DNA from: an uncultured Oscillospiraceae bacterium
Lineage (GTDB): Bacteria > Bacillota_A > Clostridia > Oscillospirales > Oscillospiraceae
Assembly: GCA_900757695.1 (NCBI GenBank)
Contig: CAAEOU010000185.1
Location: forward strand, 1-12,053
Direction: 5' to 3'
Length of the DNA stretch: 12,053 bases
The notes below the pieces were generated by a model that saw only the letters and a program-made list of their open reading frames with translations, was not told where the DNA came from and did no database searches. This document shows positions 1 through 6,835 of this stretch, one piece after another. Numbering within the stretch: position 1 is the stretch's first letter; each line of letters begins with the position of its first letter. A program made the translations under genes and the position numbers.

Positions 1-283
1 CGGTGAAATTGCCGGGCTGCAGGTTAAAACCGTGGCGGACTATAAGCTGGGGGTGGAAAAGGATCTTTCCTCCGGTGAAGAGAAAAAACTGGATTTCCCG
101 TCCTCCAATGTGCTTTCCTATGGGGTGGGCCAGCGGAGCCGAGTGATCCTTCGGCCCTCCGGTACGGAGCCAAAGCTCAAAATCTACTATTTTGCGGCAG
201 ATGATACAGCCGAGGCGGCGCAGGCCACTCTGGAGCGGCTGAAACAGGCGATGGCGGAGAAGCTGCGGCAGGCAGGCGTATAA
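1..283 (+). CDS. Phospho-sugar mutase (phosphoglucomutase/phosphomannomutase), C-terminal fragment
   Basis: This is the 3' end of a gene cut by the left edge of the window. The open frame runs from base 2 to the TAA at 281-283, about 93 residues. The decisive motif is RPSGTEPK (152-175), the phosphate-binding loop of domain 4 of the alpha-D-phosphohexomutase superfamily, followed by the beta strand LKIYYFA. The segment DFPSSNVLSYG before it resembles the same region of PgcA-type phosphoglucomutases. Such enzymes interconvert hexose 1-phosphates and 6-phosphates in the cytoplasm, for glycogen, cell-wall or glycolipid precursors. The catalytic phosphoserine and metal-binding domains lie outside the window, so glucose versus mannose specificity cannot be judged. 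The GTG at 32 is an internal valine, not the start. The gene is probably unrelated to the downstream genes, since a stem-loop and a separate promoter follow it. Confidence 0.88.
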   Translation, partial: GEIAGLQVKTVADYKLGVEKDLSSGEEKKLDFPSSNVLSYGVGQRSRVILRPSGTEPKLKIYYFAADDTAEAAQATLERLKQAMAEKLRQAGV

Positions 284-291
284 TTACAGTG

Positions 292-318
292 GGAGCGGCG
301 GAATCATTCCGCCGCTCC
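292..318 (+). terminator. Stem-loop after the phospho-sugar mutase gene
   Basis: A perfect 12-bp inverted repeat (arms 292-303 and 307-318, loop TCA) starts 8 nt after the stop codon. The stem is GC-rich. It is followed only by TTGTGTC, so the U-tract is poor. The position and stem strength suggest transcription termination or 3'-end protection, but it is not a textbook intrinsic terminator. Confidence 0.65.
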
Positions 319-369
319 TTGTGTCTGGCACCGAAATTGTGAATAGAGCGTGAATTATGTACGCTTTTG

Positions 370-398
370 TTGCCTCAGGGCGAGAAATCTCGTATAAT
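370..398 (+). promoter_or_regulatory. Sigma-A-type promoter for the C39-like/MATE/transglutaminase genes
   Basis: The -35 is TTGCCT (370-375), the spacer is 17 bp, and the -10 is a perfect TATAAT (393-398). Transcription would start near 405, giving a leader of about 47 nt before the ATG at 452. It is the best promoter match in this stretch. Confidence 0.72.
381..392. promoter_or_regulatory. Short palindrome in the promoter spacer (possible operator)
   Basis: CGAGA-AA-TCTCG is a perfect 5-bp inverted repeat that abuts the -10 box at 393. A repressor bound here would block RNA polymerase. The arms are short, so chance is a real alternative. No regulator gene is visible nearby. Confidence 0.3.
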
Positions 399-451
399 AT
401 ATAAGTTAAGGCCAATAAATCAGATGAGGAGAAAAGGTTGGAGGAAGCAAT

Positions 452-1072
452 ATGGGGAAGATAATTTCGGTTCCGTATATCGATCAGACGGAACGATATC
501 CCACCGGTTGTGAAAGCATTTCTTCGGTGATGCTGCTTCACTATCTGGGGGAGGAGATCACGCCGGAGAAGTTCATTGATGTATTTCTCTATAAGCGGGA
601 TTTTGAGTTCCATGATGGGTATCTCTATGGGCCGCACCCGGACGATGCATTTATCGGCAGTCCGTATAATGATGAAAAAGGCTCCTATGGCTGCTATGCC
701 CCGTGTATTGCAGCTGCGCTCAATCGGGCGGCAGGGGAGCGATTTCAATTTACTGCCCAGAAGGGAAGAACCATTGCATGGCTTCTGGAACAGGGCATTG
801 ACCGGGATCTGCCGGTGGTGTTTTGGGCTACGCTGAATATGGAGCCCTCCAGTCCGGGGGTAATATGGCGTATGCTGGGCAGAAATGGGGAGTTTCAGTG
901 GATCAATCATCAGCATACACTGCTGCTGCTGGGCTACGATGAAAAATACTATTATTTCAATGATCCTTGGATGAACGCCGGCTGCCGGGGCTATGATCGG
1001 GAGCTGGTAGAGCGCCGGTATCGGGAAATGGGAATGCAGGCAGTCACTGTGGAGAGAAGGCAGGAGCCGTGA
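452..1072 (+). CDS. C39-like (papain-fold) cysteine peptidase, cytoplasmic
   Basis: A 206-residue protein resembling the peptidase C39-like family (Peptidase_C39_2). The likely catalytic Cys20 is in YPTGCESIS near the N-terminus. His155 is in the strand NHQHTLLLLGYD, and Asp171 is in FNDPW. The stretch PYNDEKGSYGCYAP (71-84) is typical of clostridial members. There is no signal peptide or membrane segment, so it should act in the cytoplasm, unlike secreted relatives. It also lacks the ABC-transporter part that bacteriocin-processing C39 exporters carry. The ATG has a GGAGG at 440-444 with 7-nt spacing. The gene follows a good promoter and its stop overlaps the start of the MATE gene (GTGA), which implies translational coupling. 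The substrate is unknown; cleavage of a peptide or of an amide/isopeptide bond is inferred from the fold. Confidence 0.82.
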   Translation: MGKIISVPYIDQTERYPTGCESISSVMLLHYLGEEITPEKFIDVFLYKRDFEFHDGYLYGPHPDDAFIGSPYNDEKGSYGCYAPCIAAALNRAAGERFQFTAQKGRTIAWLLEQGIDRDLPVVFWATLNMEPSSPGVIWRMLGRNGEFQWINHQHTLLLLGYDEKYYYFNDPWMNAGCRGYDRELVERRYREMGMQAVTVERRQEP

Positions 1073-2457
1073 ACGCAAATCTTGCCCAATCTCGGAAAAA
1101 TCCGCTGCTGCTGGCGCTGGCACTTTCAATCCCGGCAATTTTGGAGCAGCTGCTGGTAACGGCCACATCCTATGTGGATACTGCCATGGTGGGCTCTCTG
1201 GGGGCCGGAGCTACGGCGGCAATATCGGTAACGGCTTCCTGTAATTGGCTCATCAATGGTGTGATTATGGCACTGGGCGTGGGTTACAGCGTGAGAGTAG
1301 CCTATTACATCGGTGCCGGAGAAACAGAGCTTGTCCGTACCTGCCTGATTCAGGCAGTATTGGGTTCATTGATATTGGGCATCGGTGCCATGGCCATTGG
1401 AGTGCCGCTGTCCAAAGTGCTGCCAAAGTGGATGGGAGCAGCTCCGGCAATTTGCCAAGATGCTTTCCTATATATGTTGATTCTGATGGTGGTATTGCCG
1501 GGGCGGACGTTCCATGCGGTGTTTTCCGCCATTCTGCGGTGCATGGGGGATACCCGGACGCCGATGATCGTCAATACCCTTATTAACCTTCTAAATGTGG
1601 TGCTGAACTTCTTCCTGATTTACAGTACAAAAAGCTATCAGGTGCTTGGACACAGCGTCACTATGCCCGGGGCGGGCTGGGGTGTTATGGGTGCGGCGGC
1701 AGCAACGGGAATCAGCCTGATCGTGGGCGGTATCTGGCTCACCGCAAAGGTGCTTCTTGGCTCGGGAGAATATCGTCCCCGGTTCCGGGGCAATTTCCAC
1801 CTCAATGGGAAGATACAGCGGGAGGCGCTGAATGTGGCTGTTCCGGTGGCATTGGAGCGCATTACGATCTCCTCCGGTCAGATCATTATGACGCGGATGG
1901 TCAGCACGCTTGGAACCGTTTCACTGGCGGCCAACTATGTTGCGGTAACAGCGGAGCAGATCTGCTATATGCCTGCTTATGGCATTGCCTCCGCCTCTAC
2001 GGCACTGGTCAGCCAGAATGTTGGCGCAGGGCAGTGGAAAAAGGCAAAGTATTTTGGCAAGCTGACGGGCTGGATCAGCGTGGCGCTGACGGCGGTACTG
2101 GCTGCTGCCATGCTTATCTGGTCAGATGCCTTGGGAAGCGCCTTTTCCAGTGACCCACAGGTGGCAAGGCTGTCCGGGCAGATGCTTCGGATTGTATCAG
2201 TGGCAGAGCCGCTGTTTTCCATGTCCACGGTAATGTCCGGTGCACTTCGGGGCGCAGGGGAGGCAAAGTACCCCTTCTATGTAGGGGTGGTTTGTATGCT
2301 GTGCATCCGGGTGAGTCTTGGGGCATTGATGCTGTTTGGCTTTGGAATGGGTCTTAGCGCAGTGTGGATCGCCATGGCGGTGGATCTGAATCTCAGAGGC
2401 ATTGCCAACTATCTGCGATTTGTGCGGGGGAAATGGATCCCTGTTTGTGAAAAGTAA
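1069..2457 (+). CDS. MATE family efflux transporter
   Basis: A 462-residue polytopic membrane protein with about twelve hydrophobic segments in two homologous halves. The N-terminal run SIPAILEQLLVTATSYVDTA and the following MVGSLGAGATAA are hallmark MATE sequence (first helix, with conserved D and G). The second half repeats this layout from about residue 255 (VPVALERITISSGQIIMTRM). Family members export drugs, metabolites or lipid-linked compounds using Na+ or H+ gradients; the substrate cannot be told here. The start is GTG at 1069, overlapping the upstream TGA by 4 nt. A GAAGG at 1056-1060 lies 8 nt upstream, so translation is probably coupled to the C39-like gene. The pair may be functionally linked, but MATE genes often sit in mixed operons. 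Confidence 0.9.
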   Translation: MNANLAQSRKNPLLLALALSIPAILEQLLVTATSYVDTAMVGSLGAGATAAISVTASCNWLINGVIMALGVGYSVRVAYYIGAGETELVRTCLIQAVLGSLILGIGAMAIGVPLSKVLPKWMGAAPAICQDAFLYMLILMVVLPGRTFHAVFSAILRCMGDTRTPMIVNTLINLLNVVLNFFLIYSTKSYQVLGHSVTMPGAGWGVMGAAAATGISLIVGGIWLTAKVLLGSGEYRPRFRGNFHLNGKIQREALNVAVPVALERITISSGQIIMTRMVSTLGTVSLAANYVAVTAEQICYMPAYGIASASTALVSQNVGAGQWKKAKYFGKLTGWISVALTAVLAAAMLIWSDALGSAFSSDPQVARLSGQMLRIVSVAEPLFSMSTVMSGALRGAGEAKYPFYVGVVCMLCIRVSLGALMLFGFGMGLSAVWIAMAVDLNLRGIANYLRFVRGKWIPVCEK

Positions 2458-2495
2458 AAAACCTGCCGCAGAGTTGCGGAGATGGAGGAATTATC

Positions 2496-3872
2496 ATGGA
2501 TTATCAGATCGAAGCATTGGGCTATCCGCTGCCGGAAGACATTGAGAAGCTCAAATGGCACGGAGATTTTCAGGGGGCCATGGAGCTGATCCAGCGCCGT
2601 CTGGAGGAGGATATTCCGGAGACGCTGAAAAACAAGCTCCGCATAGAGCGGATGCAGATGGAGCGGATGCTCCGGGACTATGTGATCTCACAGCCGGAGG
2701 CGGAGAAGATCCTGTCTGAGAAGCTCAGGGACTATCAGCCCGGAGAGATCGACCAGCTGCGGAAGGATAATGTGGTGGATTGGATTTTTGTCAATGGGGA
2801 GATCCGCTATATCGACAGCTTTTACAGTAACCTGATCAAAATACGAAGTGATATTGCCGCCCGCCAGAAGGAGCCGAAGCTCCTACCGCCGGGGGAGAAA
2901 GATGACGCCCAGATCCGGGACGAGATTATTGAGAAAATGAAGCGCCATGGTACCGTATCCTGTGAGCTGAAGCTCCGGGCAACTGTGACCCTCGGGCAGG
3001 AATTACTGGCGTCCGGTGGTGAATATCACATTCATGTACCGTTGCCTTTGGAAAAATTCCAAATCAGCAACGTGAATTTAACTTCGTACAATCCTGCATA
3101 TTTTTCAGTGGCACCGGCGGATGCACACCAGCGGACCGTGTACTTCTGTGGACAGGCAGAGGATGTTGCCAAGTGCCAGATCGAGTATACCATGGTCAAT
3201 ACCATGCACTACCAGAACCCGGATCCGCAGTTGGTTTTGCCTCAGCAGCCATCGTTTGATACCGGAGAACAGCTGCCGCATATTGTCTTTACGCCATACC
3301 TTCGAGCTCTGACAAGCGAAATAGTCGGGGATGAGACCAATCCCTTGAAAAAGGCCCGGATAATCTATGATTTTGTTACCACAAAGGTGAATTACTCCTA
3401 TATGCGCTCCTATGCAAGCCTTCCGGTGATTCCCGAATACTGCGCATCAAGGCTTCGGGGTGATTGCGGTGTACAGGCGCTGACCTTCATCACCATGTGC
3501 CGGATTGCGGGGATTCCGGCCCGGTGGCAGTCGGGCCTGTATGCGGATTGGCGCAGTGCGGACTGCCATGATTGGGCGATGTTTTATGTGGAGCCCTTTG
3601 GCTGGCTGTACTGTGACTGCTCCTTTGGCGGATCGGCGTGGCGGGCAAAGGCTTATGATCGCTGGAATTTTTACTTCTGCAATCTCGATCCCTATCGGGT
3701 GTGCCTGACGGACCGGTTCCAGACGGACTTCCAGCCGCCCATGCAGTTCCTGCGTGCCGATCCCTATGATAATCAGCGGGGAGAGGTGGAAAGCACTGAT
3801 GGCCCAGTAAAGCGATACCAGTGGGATGGCACCACCGAAACGCTGAGTTGCCGGGTTCTGCCGGAGGATTGA
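2496..3872 (+). CDS. Transglutaminase-like domain protein
   Basis: A 458-residue protein with a transglutaminase-like core in its C-terminal half. The Cys-His-Asp triad is visible: Cys324 in RGDCGVQALTF, His358 in CHDWAMFYVEP, and Asp374 in WLYCDCSFGG. The first 150 residues look mainly helical and charged. Residues 155-240 look beta-rich and may be an immunoglobulin-like lead-in domain. There is no signal peptide or transmembrane helix, so it is predicted cytoplasmic. Bacterial relatives are mostly cysteine proteases or amidases rather than cross-linking enzymes. GGAGG at 2484-2488 is 7 nt before the ATG. Only 38 nt separate it from the MATE gene, with no convincing terminator or promoter between, so it is probably the third gene of that operon. 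Extra cysteines flank the catalytic residues (357, 373, 375). The substrate is unknown. Confidence 0.85.
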   Translation: MDYQIEALGYPLPEDIEKLKWHGDFQGAMELIQRRLEEDIPETLKNKLRIERMQMERMLRDYVISQPEAEKILSEKLRDYQPGEIDQLRKDNVVDWIFVNGEIRYIDSFYSNLIKIRSDIAARQKEPKLLPPGEKDDAQIRDEIIEKMKRHGTVSCELKLRATVTLGQELLASGGEYHIHVPLPLEKFQISNVNLTSYNPAYFSVAPADAHQRTVYFCGQAEDVAKCQIEYTMVNTMHYQNPDPQLVLPQQPSFDTGEQLPHIVFTPYLRALTSEIVGDETNPLKKARIIYDFVTTKVNYSYMRSYASLPVIPEYCASRLRGDCGVQALTFITMCRIAGIPARWQSGLYADWRSADCHDWAMFYVEPFGWLYCDCSFGGSAWRAKAYDRWNFYFCNLDPYRVCLTDRFQTDFQPPMQFLRADPYDNQRGEVESTDGPVKRYQWDGTTETLSCRVLPED

Positions 3873-3897
3873 ACGAATCCTACAAATGGAAAGAATG

Positions 3898-3912
3898 AAT
3901 TTTGCGAAAATT
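3898..3912. promoter_or_regulatory. Candidate CodY box upstream of the peptide transporter
   Basis: AATTTTGCGAAAATT is a perfect 6-bp inverted repeat around GCG. The published CodY consensus is AATTTTCWGAAAATT, so 13 of 15 positions match, with both mismatches in the centre. It lies 4 nt upstream of the -35 of the transporter promoter, centred about 46 nt before the predicted start. CodY senses branched-chain amino acids and GTP and represses peptide transporters in several Firmicutes (dpp in Bacillus subtilis is a classic target). No codY gene is in this window, so the assignment rests on motif and context. Confidence 0.6.
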
Positions 3913-3916
3913 GTAC

Positions 3917-3944
3917 TTGCATTTTTCACGGAGTGTGTTAGAAT
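3917..3944 (+). promoter_or_regulatory. Promoter of the peptide ABC transporter operon
   Basis: The -35 is TTGCAT (3917-3922), the spacer is 16 bp, and the -10 is TAGAAT (3939-3944), preceded by an extended -10 TGT (3936-3938). Transcription would start near 3951 and leave a leader of about 105 nt. No terminator is visible between the transglutaminase stop (3872) and this promoter, so some read-through from upstream is possible. Confidence 0.65.
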
Positions 3945-3972
3945 AGAAACCATATTACAAAGGATTGTTGTG

Positions 3973-4005
3973 GCAAAAAAACAAATAAATTCTTCAAATT
4001 TTTGC
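3973..4005 (+). repeat. AT-rich inverted repeats in the transporter leader
   Basis: Two weak nested inverted repeats lie in the untranslated leader: GCAAAAA (3973-3979) with TTTTTGC (3999-4005), and AAATT (3987-3991) with AATTT (3997-4001). They could form a weak leader hairpin or a degenerate second regulator site. AT-rich DNA makes such repeats likely by chance. Confidence 0.2.
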
Positions 4006-4055
4006 TGCTCTGAAGGATTTACTTCACAGTCCTGCGAATAGGAGAGAACTATACT

Positions 4056-5729
4056 ATGAAAAAACTAGTGAGTCTGACGCTGGCTATGACCATGTGCGTG
4101 AGCCTGCTGGCTGGCTGCGGGAACAAGGATGCTTCCACAACGGAGACAGCTGCCAGTGCGGCTTCTGCCGGCTCCACAGCTACAGTCGCTGAGCCGGATG
4201 TGGGGATTGATACCACCAATTACCTGAAGATTCAGGATGACAACCCGGATACCGTAGATCCTCAGGCCACCACGGAATACTACACAGTGGCCATGAACAT
4301 CTTCGACCGTCTGGTGGAGGTTAAGGCCAATGGCGACGGTACATCGGAGATCGTTCCCTCTCTGGCGAAGAGCTGGGAGATTTCGGATGACGGCCTGACT
4401 TACACCTTCACCCTGAACGAGGGTGTAAAGTTCAGCAACGGTGCAGACCTGACTTCTTCCGATGTGCTCTACACCATCAAGCGTATGCTGACCTATGAGA
4501 AGGCTGTAAACGATGATATCTATGATATGATTCAGGGCGCTTCTGATGTAGCCGAGGGCAAGACCGAGGAGCTGGCTGGCTTCAAGGTCATTGATGACTA
4601 TAACTTCTCCATCACGCTGGAGGAGCCTTATGGCGCTTTCCTTGCCTGCCTGACCACACCCGGTGCTTCCATCTTTGATGAAGAGACCACCGAGCAGGCT
4701 GGCGACCAGTTTGGCATTGACCCCGCAGTTACCATTGGTACCGGCCCCTTCACCTTTGCAGCATGGGCGTTCAACTCTGAGCTTGTGCTGTCTGCCAATA
4801 AGGACTACTGGGACGGCGCACCCGCCTGCGAGGGCCTTGTGCTGAAGGTGATCCCCGACGAGGCAACGGCAAGAATGATGTTTGAGAACGGTGAGCTGGA
4901 TATTCTGGATATGGATAACAACGCTTCTCAGCTGGAGTACTTCCTGAACAACGATGCCTATCAGGATCAGATCGTTTCCGGCCCCCGAGTTGGTGTCTAC
5001 TATATTTGCCTGAATGAAAAGTTTACGGAGCTCAGTGATGCCCGGGTGCGCAAGGCACTCCAGTATTCCATTGACCGGCAGGCGATTCTGGATTCCCTGT
5101 ATGCGGGTCAGGGGCAGCTGGAAAACGGCATCTTCCCCCACGGCCTGATTGGCTACAATGCGGATCTGCCTGAGATCCCCTATGATGTAGAACAGGCCAA
5201 GGCGCTGCTGGCTGAGGCCGGATATCCGGACGGCTTTGAAATGGAGCTGTGCTATTCTTCTGACGCCGGCCAGACCACCAAGGACATGCTGGAGATCATC
5301 TCCGCTTATTGGGCTGAGATCGGCGTTACTGCAAAGGTCACTGAGGTAGACGAGGGCAGCTTCTACGATATGCGAGCAGCCGGCGAAATCGAGGCATATA
5401 CCTCCAACTGGTCTGCGGACTTCAATGACCCCGACAACTTTGTCTACTCCTTCTTCGGTAATGAGGGCAACATCGAGCGCCGCGGCTTTGGCTACTCCAA
5501 CACGGAGGCCATTGCCCGTGTGGCTGCTGCCCGTGCCATTGTGGATGAGGACGAGCGTATTGCAGAATATCAGGATCTGGAAAAGCTCATCATTCAGGAG
5601 GATGCTGCTTGGGTACCGCTGTTCAGTAAAGAGCACCTGTTTGTGGTGAATCCTGCGGTTTCCGGCTTTAAGGTGTCCTGGAATGGCTGGAGCGGAAACT
5701 ATTACCGCAACGTCAGCGTAAGCCGCTAA
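4056..5729 (+). CDS. Peptide ABC transporter substrate-binding lipoprotein (SBP family 5)
   Basis: A 557-residue extracellular solute receptor of the OppA/DppA type (SBP_bac_5). The N-terminus is a lipoprotein signal peptide: KK, a hydrophobic core, then lipobox LLAGC with Cys21 as the lipidated residue. A Ser/Thr/Ala-rich linker (about 22-47) tethers it to the outer face of the membrane. The mature part shows family features: ERLV-type FDRLVEV, SLAKSWEISDDGLTYTFTL, FSNGADLTSSDV, and ARVRKALQYSIDRQAI near residues 328-343. Such proteins capture peptides (sometimes nickel or other solutes) and deliver them to the permeases encoded next. AGGAGA at 4040-4045 precedes the ATG by 10 nt. It is the first gene of the operon, behind a promoter and CodY-like site. 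A strong hairpin follows the stop. Ligand specificity cannot be read from sequence alone. Confidence 0.93.
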   Translation: MKKLVSLTLAMTMCVSLLAGCGNKDASTTETAASAASAGSTATVAEPDVGIDTTNYLKIQDDNPDTVDPQATTEYYTVAMNIFDRLVEVKANGDGTSEIVPSLAKSWEISDDGLTYTFTLNEGVKFSNGADLTSSDVLYTIKRMLTYEKAVNDDIYDMIQGASDVAEGKTEELAGFKVIDDYNFSITLEEPYGAFLACLTTPGASIFDEETTEQAGDQFGIDPAVTIGTGPFTFAAWAFNSELVLSANKDYWDGAPACEGLVLKVIPDEATARMMFENGELDILDMDNNASQLEYFLNNDAYQDQIVSGPRVGVYYICLNEKFTELSDARVRKALQYSIDRQAILDSLYAGQGQLENGIFPHGLIGYNADLPEIPYDVEQAKALLAEAGYPDGFEMELCYSSDAGQTTKDMLEIISAYWAEIGVTAKVTEVDEGSFYDMRAAGEIEAYTSNWSADFNDPDNFVYSFFGNEGNIERRGFGYSNTEAIARVAAARAIVDEDERIAEYQDLEKLIIQEDAAWVPLFSKEHLFVVNPAVSGFKVSWNGWSGNYYRNVSVSR

Positions 5730-5754
5730 AAATTTCAATCCATATCTTCTATGC

Positions 5755-5780
5755 GGAAGGGCGTCAAATGACGCCCTTCC
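5755..5780 (+). promoter_or_regulatory. Intercistronic stem-loop after the binding-protein gene
   Basis: A perfect 12-bp inverted repeat (arms 5755-5766 and 5769-5780, two bases between, so the physical loop is larger) lies 25 nt after the stop codon. No U-tract follows (CGGTGGG). It probably protects the 3' end of the binding-protein mRNA, or partly attenuates transcription, so that the receptor is made in excess over the permeases. This arrangement is known from other ABC operons. Confidence 0.7.
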
Positions 5781-5895
5781 CGGTGGGTTATCTGGAGATA
5801 TGTAAACAGCTGGTAATTTTTCTTGGCGGGATGTCCAGACTGCTTTTGTGAAAAAACAGCGTGGAAATCCCGGCAACAGAAAGGATGAATTCCCC

Positions 5896-6819
5896 GTGGT
5901 GAAAAAAATTGTCAACCGCATCTTGGTTTCCATTCCTGTGCTCATCGGCGTCATCTTTTTGATTTTCCTGATGCTCAACGTGGTGCCCGGAAACCCCATT
6001 GCGGTCATGATGAAGGAGCATGCAAAAACCGAGGTCATTGAGCGCATGACGGAGTATTACGGTTTGAACGATCCGGTGCTGGTTCAGTTCGGACGGTATC
6101 TGGTCAATGTGCTCCATGGTGATTTCGGCATTTCCTATAAGCTCAACCGGTCTGTCACAACGCTGATCCTTCAGGCGTTTCCCTATACCCTGAAGCTGTC
6201 TCTGATTGCTGCATTGGTGGCTTGGCTCATTGGCATTCCCGCCGGTATTGTTTCGGCGGTGAAGAAGAATTCCATTCTTGACCACCTGTTTATGGGCGTT
6301 TCCCTGATGGGCGTATCCATGCCTGTGTTCTGGGCTGCACTGCTGTTCCAGTACATATTTGCCTACAAACTGGGGTGGTTTCCTGTCTCCGGCACCAACG
6401 GATGGACCAGCTATGTGCTCCCGTCCATTGTGCTGGGGTGGAGCTCTGCGGGTACCATTGCTCGTCTGACTCGTTCCAATCTGCTGGAAACGCTGGAAGA
6501 TGACTATATCCGTACTGCATGGGCCAAGGGACTTGGGCAGAGCGGCGTCATTGTCAGGCATGCGTTTAAGAATGCACTGCTGCCGGTGATTACCATGATG
6601 GCCATTCAGGTGGCTTCCCTGCTGTCCGGCGCTGTGATTACGGAGTCGGTATTTGCGATTCCCGGCGTGGGCCGTCTGGCTGTGGATGCTATCTCCAGCC
6701 GTGACATGCCGCTGCTTCAGGGCACTGTTGTATTTACGACCATTCTGATTATTCTGGGCAATTTGCTGGCGGATGTGCTCTACTCTGTCATTGATCCCCG
6801 GATTCGTACCGATCACTGA
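5896..6819 (+). CDS. Peptide ABC transporter permease, DppB/OppB type
   Basis: An inner-membrane permease of about 307 residues, close to the 306-340 usual for the family. It has the DppB N-terminal membrane helix (9-30), then the family segment VPGNPI, a periplasm-equivalent region with YGLNDPVLVQFGRYL and GDFGIS, and further helices. The cytoplasmic EAA loop (about 203-230: DDYIRTAWAKGLG, then HAFKNALLP) contacts the ATPases. It ends in YSVIDPRIR. With the next gene it forms the transmembrane channel. Start choice: GTG at 5896 has AGGA (5882-5885) 10 nt upstream and gives a normal N-terminus. GTG at 5899 is nearly equal. GTG at 5848 would add 16 charged residues but has no good ribosome binding site. 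Confidence 0.92.
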   Translation: MVKKIVNRILVSIPVLIGVIFLIFLMLNVVPGNPIAVMMKEHAKTEVIERMTEYYGLNDPVLVQFGRYLVNVLHGDFGISYKLNRSVTTLILQAFPYTLKLSLIAALVAWLIGIPAGIVSAVKKNSILDHLFMGVSLMGVSMPVFWAALLFQYIFAYKLGWFPVSGTNGWTSYVLPSIVLGWSSAGTIARLTRSNLLETLEDDYIRTAWAKGLGQSGVIVRHAFKNALLPVITMMAIQVASLLSGAVITESVFAIPGVGRLAVDAISSRDMPLLQGTVVFTTILIILGNLLADVLYSVIDPRIRTDH

Positions 6820-6820
6820 G

Positions 6821-6827
6821 AGGAGGG
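6821..6827 (+). promoter_or_regulatory. Ribosome binding site that decides a TTG start
   Basis: AGGAGGG begins one base after the stop of the DppB-type gene and sits 8 nt before TTG at 6836. It argues for that TTG rather than the in-frame ATG at 6773, which lies inside the upstream gene and has no such site. Confidence 0.75.
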
Positions 6828-6835
6828 CATCGTCA

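Noticed and set aside
284..1168. A 294-codon minus-strand open frame across the first promoter and the C39-like gene
   Set aside because: It runs over a good plus-strand promoter and a gene with intact catalytic motifs. No domain is recognisable.
2464..2479. Small hairpin CCGCA/TGCGG between the MATE and transglutaminase genes
   Set aside because: Only a 5-bp stem with no U-tract, directly upstream of the ribosome binding site. Unlikely to terminate transcription.
3987..4001. Second possible CodY site in the leader
   Set aside because: The best alignment matches only about 10 of 15 consensus positions in AT-rich DNA, which is not distinguishable from chance.
4065..6047. A 660-codon open frame on the minus strand, antisense to the binding-protein gene
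   Set aside because: The plus strand encodes a clear lipoprotein with family motifs. The antisense translation shows no recognisable domain, has no convincing ribosome binding site and runs into the permease gene. Long antisense frames arise from codon bias in GC-rich genes.
5788..6816. A 342-codon minus-strand open frame antisense to the first permease
   Set aside because: Its composition is rich in His, Gln and Asn with no domain or membrane pattern. It is a shadow of the permease gene.
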